Shown: in pieces, positions 1-7,358 of the stretch
How the letters are laid out: every line of letters begins with the position of its first letter
Position numbering within the stretch: the stretch's first letter is position 1
Source of the DNA: an uncultured Anaerolineales bacterium
Lineage (GTDB): Bacteria; Chloroflexota; Anaerolineae; Anaerolineales; Villigracilaceae
DNA: 8,147 nt
Assembly: GCA_938008865.1 (NCBI GenBank)
Contig: CALLJA010000386.1
Location: 1 to 8,147, forward strand
Reading direction: 5' to 3'
The notes under the pieces: generated by a model
The model's input: the letters and a program-made list of their open reading frames with translations, nothing else
Databases searched by the model: none
Told to the model about the DNA's origin: nothing
Program-made: the position numbers and the translations under genes

Positions 1-1371
1 TTCTCGATATGCTGACAGGTAATCATCGAGGATCAATTTGGCTTTATCCATATCATGCACAACAGGATCAAGCAACAGGCATTGAAGCGCCTTTTGGTAA
101 TTACCCTCGGCCGCCGAGTCGACGCATAACTGCGCCACTTGCAGCTCGCGGCGACATAGTTCCGCCACGCCTTCAGGCAACGCGCCAACGTGTACCGGGT
201 GGATGCCCGCCCCATCCACATGAACGGGAGTCTCAACAGCGGCGCCCAGGGGCAGGTTGGCGATCTGACCGACATTGGGCAGGTTGGCGGCCAGGTGATA
301 ATGGTCTCCTGCACCTGCAATGTTTTCGATCATTTCGAGCGCACCCTCCGAGTCCGCTTCAAGCAGACCGTCGACAGTCATGTTCCCATTTGCCATATCA
401 TTCAACCGGTCGAGGCTGAAGTCGCGCAGGCTGGCCATTAAGTCCCAATCGTAGAGCTTGATTTTGAATTTCTCCCACGGCTGGGTGACAGGATCAGACA
501 ACCACGGCAGGTATTCGCACAAATGGCTGTCGCCAGGCACAGGAAAGGTGTCAAAGGCTTCGTACACACGCCGTGTCAGCGGCTCGAAGTTCGGGTCGAA
601 GGAAGCATAGCGTTCTTTGAAGAGCGGAGTCAGGTCCTCGCCGGTCTGTCGATCGTGGATGGACAGGATCCACGAGAAGTGATTCGTGCCCGCGGCGCGA
701 ATATCGAGGCGCAGCACGGCCTGTTTGACCACCTGCTCGCGCAGCGGATGCTGCATCACTTCGGCGTTCATGTTTTGAATGCCTTCGGGAATCTCGAAGC
801 CCAGGTCCTTGGCCAGCACCAGCCCTGCAAAGCAGTAGCCAATATAGATTTGATGGCACAATCCAACCGCCTTGATCTTGCTGTGGCGATTGACCGTGTC
901 GCAGATGCGCACCATCGGGTTGGTGAAATTGATGAACCAGGCGTCGGGGCAGGCCTGCTCCATATCATGCGCGATCTGCAAGACGGGACCGATGTTACGG
1001 GCCGCATGGGCAAAACCGCCCGGGCCGCCGTTCTCGGCATAGGGCTGGTGCACACCATACTTGAGCGGGATCTCGTAATCGCTGCGCCACAACTCCTCGC
1101 GCGGACCGACCTCGATGGCGCTGACGACAAATTGCGCACCGTCGAGCGCATCCTGATGATGGGCGTGCGCGCTGATGGTCATGCCAGCGCCCCATTCATT
1201 ATTGAGGCGATTCGCCAGGCGCTGGACAATGTCCAGGCTTTGGGCGTTGCGATCCACGAGGCGCAGGGTCGAGCCGCGCAATCGTTTGGAGCGCATGAGG
1301 GCGGCGAGCGTGTTCTCGCCGAACGAGGCGCTGCCCGCGCCAATGACTGTAATGGTGGTAGGAAGGGTCAT
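1..1371 (-). CDS. Glycoside hydrolase family 4 (alpha-galactosidase/alpha-glucosidase/alpha-galacturonidase-like), 3' end outside window
   Basis: The frame stays open for 457 codons from the ATG at 1371 to the window edge, so the C-terminus is missing. Family 4 proteins are usually about 430-480 residues, so little is likely lost. The N-terminus is a Rossmann NAD site (ITVIGAGSASFG, residues 7-18, with the acidic strand end LVD at 38-40). A Gly-rich GGPGGF segment (115-120) is followed by NFTNPM (148-153), which carries the conserved sugar-contacting Asn. GLCH (170-173) and GTNHFSW (228-234) carry the expected metal ligands Cys172 and His231. HLCEYLPW (283-290) matches the HxxEYxPW type seen in MelA, AglA and LplD. 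The family hydrolyses glycosides by an NAD-dependent oxidation-elimination-addition route with Mn2+ in the cytoplasm. The exact sugar cannot be assigned; the motifs suggest a non-phosphorylated alpha-glycoside. No strong Shine-Dalgarno precedes the start, but no better in-frame start is evident. Confidence 0.9.
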   Translation of the reverse strand, partial: MTLPTTITVIGAGSASFGENTLAALMRSKRLRGSTLRLVDRNAQSLDIVQRLANRLNNEWGAGMTISAHAHHQDALDGAQFVVSAIEVGPREELWRSDYEIPLKYGVHQPYAENGGPGGFAHAARNIGPVLQIAHDMEQACPDAWFINFTNPMVRICDTVNRHSKIKAVGLCHQIYIGYCFAGLVLAKDLGFEIPEGIQNMNAEVMQHPLREQVVKQAVLRLDIRAAGTNHFSWILSIHDRQTGEDLTPLFKERYASFDPNFEPLTRRVYEAFDTFPVPGDSHLCEYLPWLSDPVTQPWEKFKIKLYDWDLMASLRDFSLDRLNDMANGNMTVDGLLEADSEGALEMIENIAGAGDHYHLAANLPNVGQIANLPLGAAVETPVHVDGAGIHPVHVGALPEGVAELCRRELQVAQLCVDSAAEGNYQKALQCLLLDPVVHDMDKAKLILDDYLSAYRE

Positions 1372-1409
1372 GGGATATTGTCCATAGAGTGGTTTGAATG
1401 CGTTGACCG

Positions 1410-1438
1410 ACTATACCACCGTCTGACAATAAGAATAA
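1410..1438 (-). promoter_or_regulatory. Possible weak promoter for the GH4 gene
   Basis: Reading the minus strand between the ppk2 terminator and the GH4 start there is a -10-like TATAGT (1410-1415). A poor -35-like TTATTC lies 17 bp upstream (1433-1438), inside the T-rich tail of the terminator. Only the -10 is respectable. The gene needs its own start signal if the terminator at 1439-1470 works, which is the main argument for a promoter here. Confidence 0.3.
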
Positions 1439-1470
1439 CGCCTCCAGCCATATCAAAACGGCTGGAGGCG
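1439..1470 (-). terminator. Intrinsic terminator downstream of ppk2
   Basis: A perfect 11-bp inverted repeat (CGCCTCCAGCC at 1439-1449 and GGCTGGAGGCG at 1460-1470) encloses a 10-nt loop. On the minus strand it is followed by the T-rich run TTATTCTTATT. It starts 15 nt after the ppk2 stop codon. The other strand lacks a T tract after the stem, so it should act only on leftward transcription. Confidence 0.85.
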
Positions 1471-1485
1471 CTGCTTCGAAATCCG

Positions 1486-2340
1486 TTAATAGATTTCAGG
1501 GACAAAATTCTGGTCGCTGATGGGCGGGCGGACGTAGCCCGTATCCTCCTGGCGCGGCGGCAGTTTGATCGGTTCGGGCGTCAGGTCTTCGAAGGGGATC
1601 AGGCTCAACAGGTGCGCCATGCAGTTCAGGCGGGCGCGCTTCTTATCGTCCGAGTTGACCACGTACCAGGGCGACTGGCGGGTGTCGGTGTACTTGAACA
1701 TCTCATCCTTGGCGCGCGAGTACTCGACCCAGCGCGAACGGGATTGCAGGTCCATCGGGCTGAGTTTCCAGCGTTTGGTGGGATCGTCGATGCGGGCCTG
1801 GAAGCGGCGTTCCTGTTCCTCGTTGCTGACCGAGAACCAGTACTTGACCAGGATGATGCCCGAGTGCACCAGCATGCGTTCGAACTCGGGACAGGAGCGC
1901 ATGAACTCGCCATACTCCTCCTCGGTGCAGAAGCCCATCACGCGTTCCACGCCGGCGCGGTTGTACCAGGAGCGGTCGAAGAGCACGATCTCTCCCCCGG
2001 CGGGCAGGTGAGACACGTAGCGCTGAAAGTACCACTGCGTCCGCTCGCGCTCGGTGGGAGCCGGCAGGGCCGCCACACGGCAGATGCGCGGGTTCAGGCA
2101 TTCGGTGATGCGCTTGATCACGCCGCCCTTCCCGGCCGCATCCCGCCCTTCGAAGATGACGATCACCTTCAAGCCCTTGGCCTTGACCCATTCCTGCAAT
2201 TTGACCATCTCCAGTTGCAGTCTGCGCAATTCCTTGAGGTAATCCTTCTCCTCCAATTTCCTGCGCGGTTCACCCGCCTCGGGGACGGGGGGTTTGGACT
2301 TTTTTTCTTCAGCCTTCTCTTTTTTCTTTTTCTTCGACAT
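1486..2340 (-). CDS. ppk2: Polyphosphate kinase 2 (PPK2 family, class I-like)
   Basis: This 284-residue cytoplasmic enzyme of the P-loop kinase fold transfers phosphate between inorganic polyphosphate and nucleotides, typically making NTP from NDP in class I members. Walker A is GRDAAGKGG (65-73). Walker B with its acidic residue is in FDRSWYNR (121-128). The lid segment is KRWKLSPMD (189-197). The tail GYVRPP...FVPEIY is the usual end of single-domain PPK2. Length fits a one-domain class I enzyme; the class is inferred from overall similarity, not from tested substrate preference. Residues 2-17 form an unusual Lys/Glu-rich tail. The ATG at 2340 has only a weak GAGCAGG Shine-Dalgarno but follows a full-consensus promoter. 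The gene is flanked by terminators on both sides, so it is a monocistron independent of the transporter operon. Confidence 0.95.
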   Translation of the reverse strand: MSKKKKKEKAEEKKSKPPVPEAGEPRRKLEEKDYLKELRRLQLEMVKLQEWVKAKGLKVIVIFEGRDAAGKGGVIKRITECLNPRICRVAALPAPTERERTQWYFQRYVSHLPAGGEIVLFDRSWYNRAGVERVMGFCTEEEYGEFMRSCPEFERMLVHSGIILVKYWFSVSNEEQERRFQARIDDPTKRWKLSPMDLQSRSRWVEYSRAKDEMFKYTDTRQSPWYVVNSDDKKRARLNCMAHLLSLIPFEDLTPEPIKLPPRQEDTGYVRPPISDQNFVPEIY

Positions 2341-2389
2341 GGCCTGCTCGCTTTGATCTCATGACGTAAAGCGCGTGCTGTATAAAATT

Positions 2390-2417
2390 ATTATAGAAGG
2401 GAACGCCGTTTTGTCAA
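2390..2417 (-). promoter_or_regulatory. Consensus sigma70-type promoter of ppk2
   Basis: On the minus strand TTGACA (2412-2417) and TATAAT (2390-2395) match the -35 and -10 consensus at all twelve positions, with a 16-bp spacer. Transcription should start near 2383, giving a 5' leader of about 43 nt. A hexamer pair this perfect implies strong, largely constitutive expression. It lies just after the transporter terminator, so ppk2 does not depend on read-through. Confidence 0.8.
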
Positions 2418-2440
2418 TTAGCGGGCCATGGGAAAGAAAA

Positions 2441-2471
2441 ATCCCGCCCACAGTTTGATCAAGGGCGGGAT
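2441..2471 (-). terminator. Intrinsic terminator of the transporter operon
   Basis: A perfect 9-bp stem (ATCCCGCCC at 2441-2449 and GGGCGGGAT at 2463-2471) with a 13-nt loop is followed on the minus strand by TTTTCTTTCC. It begins 23 nt after the stop of the last lipoprotein gene. The GC-rich stem followed at once by a T tract is the classical form, and only the leftward direction has the T tract. Confidence 0.92.
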
Positions 2472-2494
2472 GCGTAGCTAGAGCGGACGCGTCG

Positions 2495-3292
2495 TTATTT
2501 TGTTTGGATGTTGACTTCGGCGCTCATGCCCCAACGCAAGGTATCGGGCAAGCTGTCCAATTCGATGGTGACCTTGAAGACCACATCGCCACCCACACTG
2601 TCGGCACGCGGCGCAATGGCGATAACCTGGCCTGTCAGTTCCTGGCCGAGGGCTTCGATGAAGACCGTGGCCTTCTGCCCAACCTGCACGGCGGGGATAT
2701 CGCGTTCGCTCAAGTCGGTGGTCTCAACGCGCAGGCGGTCGAGCGTGGCCAGCGTAATGACCACCTGCCCGGGTTGGGCGTATTCACCGACCTTGATGTT
2801 CACCGCCACCACGGCGGCATCGGCGGGAGCGGTGAGCGCGGTCTGGGCCAGTTGGGCCTGGGCCAGCGCCAGGGCGGCCTTGGCGGTCTCGACTTTGGTC
2901 TCTTCGAGCCAGCGGCGCTCGGGGTTTTCACCCTTGCGCGAGGGCAGCCAGAACTCGTACTCGCGCTGCTGGCCCCTGAGGGCGGCTTCAGCCTGGGCCA
3001 CAGCCGACTCGAATGCAGACGAGTCGAGTTTGGCCAGCACCTGGCCCACGCTAACCGTGTCGCCTTCCTTGACGGCAACCTCGGTGACAGCGCCCGGGAT
3101 GGCGAAGGCGATCTCGGTCACATGCACGGGCGAGACGACGCCCGAAGCCACAACGGTTCCCGCGGGGGACGCAGAGTCGGCTTCGACGGCGGGAGCGCCC
3201 GTCGCAACGGGAACAGCCGATGGGGCGGACGTTCCGCACGCGCTAAGCAGTACGGACAAAACCAACAGGCTTGTCCACAAAAGGCGTTTCAT
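2495..3292 (-). CDS. Membrane-fusion-like (HlyD/MacA-type) efflux lipoprotein, second of two paralogues
   Basis: This 265-residue lipoprotein is the probable adaptor subunit of the adjacent ABC transporter. The signal peptide (1-18) ends in the lipobox LLSAC with Cys19 as the lipidated residue, then a Pro/Ala/Thr-rich tether to about residue 45. The two halves of a biotinyl-lipoyl-like domain lie at about 48-92 (IPGAVTEVAVKEGDTVSVGQ) and 152-182 (LTAPADAAVVAV). They flank a short helical hairpin (about 93-150) with an unusual charged tip, LPSRKGENPERR. A beta-barrel-type domain covers about 185-262. Its last 80 residues align with the neighbouring lipoprotein at about 60% identity by hand, showing a tandem duplication. 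The gene starts 11 nt after its paralogue, with GGAGG at 3298-3302. It is shorter than MacA-type proteins of diderms (about 370 residues) because the hairpin is short. Confidence 0.88.
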   Translation of the reverse strand: MKRLLWTSLLVLSVLLSACGTSAPSAVPVATGAPAVEADSASPAGTVVASGVVSPVHVTEIAFAIPGAVTEVAVKEGDTVSVGQVLAKLDSSAFESAVAQAEAALRGQQREYEFWLPSRKGENPERRWLEETKVETAKAALALAQAQLAQTALTAPADAAVVAVNIKVGEYAQPGQVVITLATLDRLRVETTDLSERDIPAVQVGQKATVFIEALGQELTGQVIAIAPRADSVGGDVVFKVTIELDSLPDTLRWGMSAEVNIQTK

Positions 3293-3303
3293 GTCCGCCT
3301 CCG

Positions 3304-4095
3304 TTACTGCCCGCTCTGGACGCGGACTTCGGTGCTCATGCCCCAGCGCAGGCCTGCGGGCTGTTCATCCAGTTCGACGGTGACCTTGAAAACCACGTCA
3401 CCGCCCACAGTCTGGGAGACGCGCGCGATGTCGACCACCTTGCCGTTGAAGGTCTGATTGAGGGCCTCGATGAAGACAGTGACAGGCGCGCCGATCTGGA
3501 CATTGAGGATGTCGCGCTCGCTCATGTCGGTGGTCTCGACCTGGAAGCGGGTCAGGTCGCCGAGGGTGATGACGACCATGCCCGGCGTGGCGACCTCGGC
3601 GGGGGCCGCGTCCACAGAGATGACGGTGGCGGCGATGGGCGCGGTTAGTGTGGCCTGGGCAAGTTGGGCTTCGGAGGCCTGCAGGGCGGCGGTCAGGCGC
3701 TCCACGTCGGCCACGGCTGAGTCGAGGTATTCCTGGCTGGTGCCGACGCGCTTGAGATATTTGACCTGCGTCTCGGCAGTGGTCAGGCTGGCTTTGGCCT
3801 GCGCCACCTGGGCTTCGAGGATGGTGGTATCGAGCTGTGCCAGGGTGTCGCCTGCGGCAACCGTATCGCCTTCGGCCACGTTGACGGCCTTGACGATGCC
3901 TGTCAGCGGGAAGCTGAGTTTGACAACCTGAGCGGGCACGATCTCACCCGAGGCTACCGCCCCGTTGGACGTGGGACTGGTTCCGTTTGCCGAGTTGTCC
4001 AACGCGATGGTGGGCATGGGCGTGGCTGTGGCAGCCTGGCCGCAGGCGCTAAGCGCCAGGGCAACGATCAACAATAACCAAATTTGTTTTTTCAT
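3304..4095 (-). CDS. Membrane-fusion-like (HlyD/MacA-type) efflux lipoprotein, first of two paralogues
   Basis: This 263-residue lipoprotein adaptor has a signal peptide with lipobox ALSAC (Cys18), then the tether ATATPMPT. The lipoyl-like half-domains are at about 47-90 (LTGIVKAVNVAEGDTVAAGD) and 148-178 (LTAPIAATVISVDA). A short coiled-coil hairpin lies at about 93-147 and the barrel domain at about 182-260, containing SERDI, VTVFIEAL and GGDVVFKVT. The ATG at 4095 is preferred over an in-frame GTG at 4134: it puts the signal peptide exactly at the N-terminus, has AGGAG 5 nt upstream, and avoids overlap with the ATPase gene, which ends 19 nt earlier. The predicted site is the outer face of the cytoplasmic membrane, where it would extend the permease outward or hand over substrate. 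The hairpin differs strongly from that of its paralogue. Confidence 0.9.
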   Translation of the reverse strand: MKKQIWLLLIVALALSACGQAATATPMPTIALDNSANGTSPTSNGAVASGEIVPAQVVKLSFPLTGIVKAVNVAEGDTVAAGDTLAQLDTTILEAQVAQAKASLTTAETQVKYLKRVGTSQEYLDSAVADVERLTAALQASEAQLAQATLTAPIAATVISVDAAPAEVATPGMVVITLGDLTRFQVETTDMSERDILNVQIGAPVTVFIEALNQTFNGKVVDIARVSQTVGGDVVFKVTVELDEQPAGLRWGMSTEVRVQSGQ

Positions 4096-4100
4096 TTTCT

Positions 4101-4105
4101 CTCCT
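4101..4105 (-). promoter_or_regulatory. Ribosome binding site fixing the start of the first adaptor lipoprotein
   Basis: AGGAG on the minus strand, 5 nt before the ATG at 4095, selects this start over the upstream GTG at 4134, which would place 13 polar residues ahead of the signal peptide. Confidence 0.8.
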
Positions 4106-4114
4106 AACGAGGCG

Positions 4115-4807
<693 letters not shown>

Positions 4808-4814
4808 GATATTT

Positions 4815-4820
4815 CTCCTT
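4815..4820 (-). promoter_or_regulatory. Ribosome binding site fixing the ATPase start
   Basis: AAGGAG on the minus strand, 7 nt before the ATG at 4807. It supports this start over the longer alternative at 4840. Confidence 0.8.
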
Positions 4821-4858
4821 AAGGCCCAACAGGTTTGCATGCCTGCCAGACCTTTATC

Positions 4859-6076
4859 TCATTTTTCAGCCCGCAGCGCAGCGACCGGCTCCATACGGGA
4901 AGCCGTAACCGCGGGGTACAGTCCAGCCAGCAGCGTGACGATGAAGGTCATGGCCGACAGGTTGAGGATATCGTCCAGCATCAACTGGGCACGGATGGTG
5001 TCGCCGACCAGGAAGCCGGAGAGTCCCATGTTGCCGATATAGAAGCCGTTGATATTGAAGAGTTGAACAGCGCCCCATCCCAGGGCCAAACCCAGGATCA
5101 CACCGCCGACCGCCAGGAACGAGGATTCGGCCAGGAATAATCCCAGGATGCGGCTGCCCCGCATGCCCACCGCCGAGAGGATGCCGATCTCGCGCGTGCG
5201 CTCGTAGACCGACATGATCAGCGTGTTGACAATGACCGAAGCTGTGATCGCCAGGATGATCAGGTAGAAGAAGGCGATGTAACTGTTGGCCATGGTCTCG
5301 AATTCGACGATCAACTGGTTCATGTCGCGCCACGACAGGATCTCCAGGTTCTGTCCCTGCAGGGCGGAGACCACACTGTCCGTGTCGGCATCGTTGTTGA
5401 GCAGGATGAAGATCGTGCTGGCATGGTTCTCGGTCTGGGTGATGGCCTGGGCCTTGGCCAGCGGCAGCAGGATGGTGGCGGCGTCGAAGGCATAGGTGTT
5501 GGTGGAGTAAATGCCGCGGATCGTAAAGACCTGCTCCAGCACGTCGCCGTTGGAGGTGTTGACCGAGAGGCCGACCGTATCGCCGACCTGCAAATGCAGT
5601 TTGTCCGCGGCGGGCTTGCCGATCAGCAGGCCTTCGCGGTCGTCAGCGGCCAGGAAACTGCCGTCGAGTAGTCCCATGCGGTAGGGGTCATTGGCCGCGG
5701 AGTCGGGGTCGATGCCATAGATCTTTACACCAGCCGACTCGTCTCCCGTGGAGAGGAATCCGCTCGCGAACAGGCGCGGCGTGGCCGCCTTCACCTGGGG
5801 CAGCGCAGACACCTGCGCCGCGACCTGGTCGGGGTTAACCACCAGGTCCTCCCACTTGAGGCTGGATTTGTTCTCGTCGAACGTGGCGGAACGGATCTGG
5901 ATGTGTCCGCTTTGCAGCAGGATGGCAGACTGGATGGCGTTGCCCATCTCGCCGTTGATGACGGAGGACATCAACATCAGCAGGGCCAGGCCGATGGCCA
6001 CCGCCAGCGCCGAGAAGAAGGTGCGGCGGCGGTTGCGGCCCAAATCACGAAAAGCCATTTTGAAGAGTTGTAACAT
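4859..6076 (-). CDS. FtsX/MacB-type ABC transporter permease (LolC/LolE-like), second subunit
   Basis: This 405-residue permease has four predicted membrane segments at about 19-40, 266-289, 310-338 and 372-392, with a large extracytoplasmic domain between the first two. That is the LolC/LolE/MacB layout. The soluble domain has the MacB-PCD-like elements VKIYGIDPDS (117-126) and LLIGKPAADKLHLQVGD (150-166). After membrane segment 2 comes the cytoplasmic coupling motif YERTREIGILSAVG (291-304), the family hallmark. The C-terminus SRMEPVAALRAEK is the usual ending. The gene begins 8 nt after the stop of the other permease, and its Shine-Dalgarno AAGGTG (6081-6086) overlaps that stop codon, so translation is probably coupled. 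Length (about 400) matches a LolC/LolE-type permease, not MacB, whose ATPase is fused. Confidence 0.93.
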   Translation of the reverse strand: MLQLFKMAFRDLGRNRRRTFFSALAVAIGLALLMLMSSVINGEMGNAIQSAILLQSGHIQIRSATFDENKSSLKWEDLVVNPDQVAAQVSALPQVKAATPRLFASGFLSTGDESAGVKIYGIDPDSAANDPYRMGLLDGSFLAADDREGLLIGKPAADKLHLQVGDTVGLSVNTSNGDVLEQVFTIRGIYSTNTYAFDAATILLPLAKAQAITQTENHASTIFILLNNDADTDSVVSALQGQNLEILSWRDMNQLIVEFETMANSYIAFFYLIILAITASVIVNTLIMSVYERTREIGILSAVGMRGSRILGLFLAESSFLAVGGVILGLALGWGAVQLFNINGFYIGNMGLSGFLVGDTIRAQLMLDDILNLSAMTFIVTLLAGLYPAVTASRMEPVAALRAEK

Positions 6077-6084
6077 GGCTCACC

Positions 6085-7314
6085 TTATACAAAGTGCAGG
6101 GCTTCGGCAGGTTCGCGCCGCCCTGCTTCCGCAGCGGGGATGACCGCCGCCAGTGCCGAGATAATCGCCACCGTGGAGGCGCGCAGCAGCAACTTCTCCA
6201 CGCCCCAGGTCGGGTAGACCTTGTCCTTGACCAGCGCCATGTAGCTGGCGACCTGGGTCATGTTGCCAAAATCCAGGCCGACCTGCATCAAGAGGCCGTT
6301 AAGCGCCAGGCCCAGGATAATACCCGCGGCCGCGCCAACCAGGCCGATCATCGTCCCTTCGAGGACGAACAACAGCGAGATCTGGCGCGGCTTGAGTCCC
6401 ATCGCGCCGAGCACGCCGATCTCGCGCGTGCGCTCGTAGACAGCCATCAGCAGCAGGTTGAGAATGCCCACGCCCGCGATGGCAATGACGATCACACTGA
6501 AGATGTTCATCACGCCGCCCTTCGAATTGATCGCGTTGGCCAGGTCGGGGTAGTTCGCCTGGAAGGATTCGATCTCATAACCAGTAAGGCTCGATTTCAT
6601 GCCCGCAATAACCGCGTCTTCCTGCCCGAGACGCTCGAGAAAGACCACTACTTCGGTGGCCTGTCCGGGCAGGTCATACAAGGCCTGCGCTTCGCCTAGC
6701 GAGATATAAACCGTCTCCTTTTCGATATCGGCCATGCCGAGATCGTAGATGCCGACGATGGTCATGGTGCGCTGGCGCATTTGCTTGTGCTGGGAACGTC
6801 CCACCAGCGTGACGCGGTCTCCCACCGTCACGCTCATCGCGTCGGCCAGGCCCTTGCCGATCAGGATGGAATCGAGGTCGTCTGCGGCAAGGTTTCGGCC
6901 TTCGGTCACGTTCTGGCCGATGATGTTGACCGCCATCTCCTTTTCGGGGTCCACGCCCGTGATGCCGACGGCGAAGGCGCCTTCGCGGCTGGTGATAAGA
7001 CCGCCCGTGTTGATGCGCTGCGCGGCGGCGATCACCAGCGGGTCGGACTCCGCCGCTTTCACGACGGCGTCCGCATTGGCCAGCGGCAGGAGCGGGGTCG
7101 AGTTCACCTGGGCGCGATAGCCCTCGGCGTGGACCTGGATGTTCCCGCCCAACACCTTGACCGCGTTCCCATAGATCGCGTCAGTGAAGCCATTCATCAG
7201 CCCGTCGTAGAACATCATCAGAGCCAGAGTCAGCGACATCGCCAGCACGATGATGACCGTGCGGCGTTTGTGTCGCCAGATATTGCGCCATGCAAGGCGC
7301 AGATAAAGTTGCAT
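6085..7314 (-). CDS. FtsX/MacB-type ABC transporter permease (LolC/LolE-like), first subunit
   Basis: This 409-residue permease is a diverged paralogue of the downstream one. Membrane segments are predicted at about 18-37, 270-292, 312-342 and 374-394. The extracytoplasmic domain (about 40-268) contains AVGITGVDPEKE (115-126) and LIGKGLADAMSVTVGD (151-166). The coupling motif is YERTREIGVLGAMG (293-306) and the end is GRREPAEALHFV. The ATG at 7314 is favoured because AAGGAG lies 7 nt upstream and MQLYLRLAWRNIWRHKRRT is the standard start (a basic, amphipathic N-terminus before segment 1). A longer frame opening at 7395 would overlap the regulator gene. It lies 44 nt after the regulator gene with no terminator between. 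Two non-identical permeases and one ATPase suggest a heterodimer, as in LolCDE. Confidence 0.93.
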   Translation of the reverse strand: MQLYLRLAWRNIWRHKRRTVIIVLAMSLTLALMMFYDGLMNGFTDAIYGNAVKVLGGNIQVHAEGYRAQVNSTPLLPLANADAVVKAAESDPLVIAAAQRINTGGLITSREGAFAVGITGVDPEKEMAVNIIGQNVTEGRNLAADDLDSILIGKGLADAMSVTVGDRVTLVGRSQHKQMRQRTMTIVGIYDLGMADIEKETVYISLGEAQALYDLPGQATEVVVFLERLGQEDAVIAGMKSSLTGYEIESFQANYPDLANAINSKGGVMNIFSVIVIAIAGVGILNLLLMAVYERTREIGVLGAMGLKPRQISLLFVLEGTMIGLVGAAAGIILGLALNGLLMQVGLDFGNMTQVASYMALVKDKVYPTWGVEKLLLRASTVAIISALAAVIPAAEAGRREPAEALHFV

Positions 7315-7321
7315 GTCGATT

Positions 7322-7327
7322 CTCCTT
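7322..7327 (-). promoter_or_regulatory. Ribosome binding site fixing the first permease start
   Basis: AAGGAG on the minus strand lies 7 nt before the ATG at 7314, supporting this start over the one at 7395. A small potential stem (7327-7332 with 7341-7346, 6 bp, 8-nt loop) sits immediately upstream and touches its edge. Confidence 0.8.
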
Positions 7328-7358
7328 CTCTCAAAGATACGAGAGACATTCCTAATAA

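Noticed and set aside
1399..1418. TGGTATAG half-site resembling a GntR/HutC operator upstream of the GH4 gene
   Set aside because: Only one half matches; the other half reads TCGG instead of ACCA, so there is no real dyad.
2309..2362. Small out-of-frame ATG reading frame (17 codons) overlapping the ppk2 start
   Set aside because: No Shine-Dalgarno before its ATG at 2362 and no conserved content; it is likely a chance product of the A-rich start of ppk2.
523..2364. 613-codon open frame on the plus strand
   Set aside because: It lies opposite both the GH4 gene and ppk2 and runs straight through the terminator and gap between them. Its product has no recognisable domain and a skewed, His/Val/Ala-rich composition typical of antisense frames in GC-rich DNA.
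2504..3457. 317-codon and 291-codon plus-strand frames opposite the second adaptor lipoprotein
   Set aside because: Antisense shadows that cross the gap between the two lipoprotein genes; no domain, no ribosome site. The minus-strand frames have lipoboxes and family motifs.
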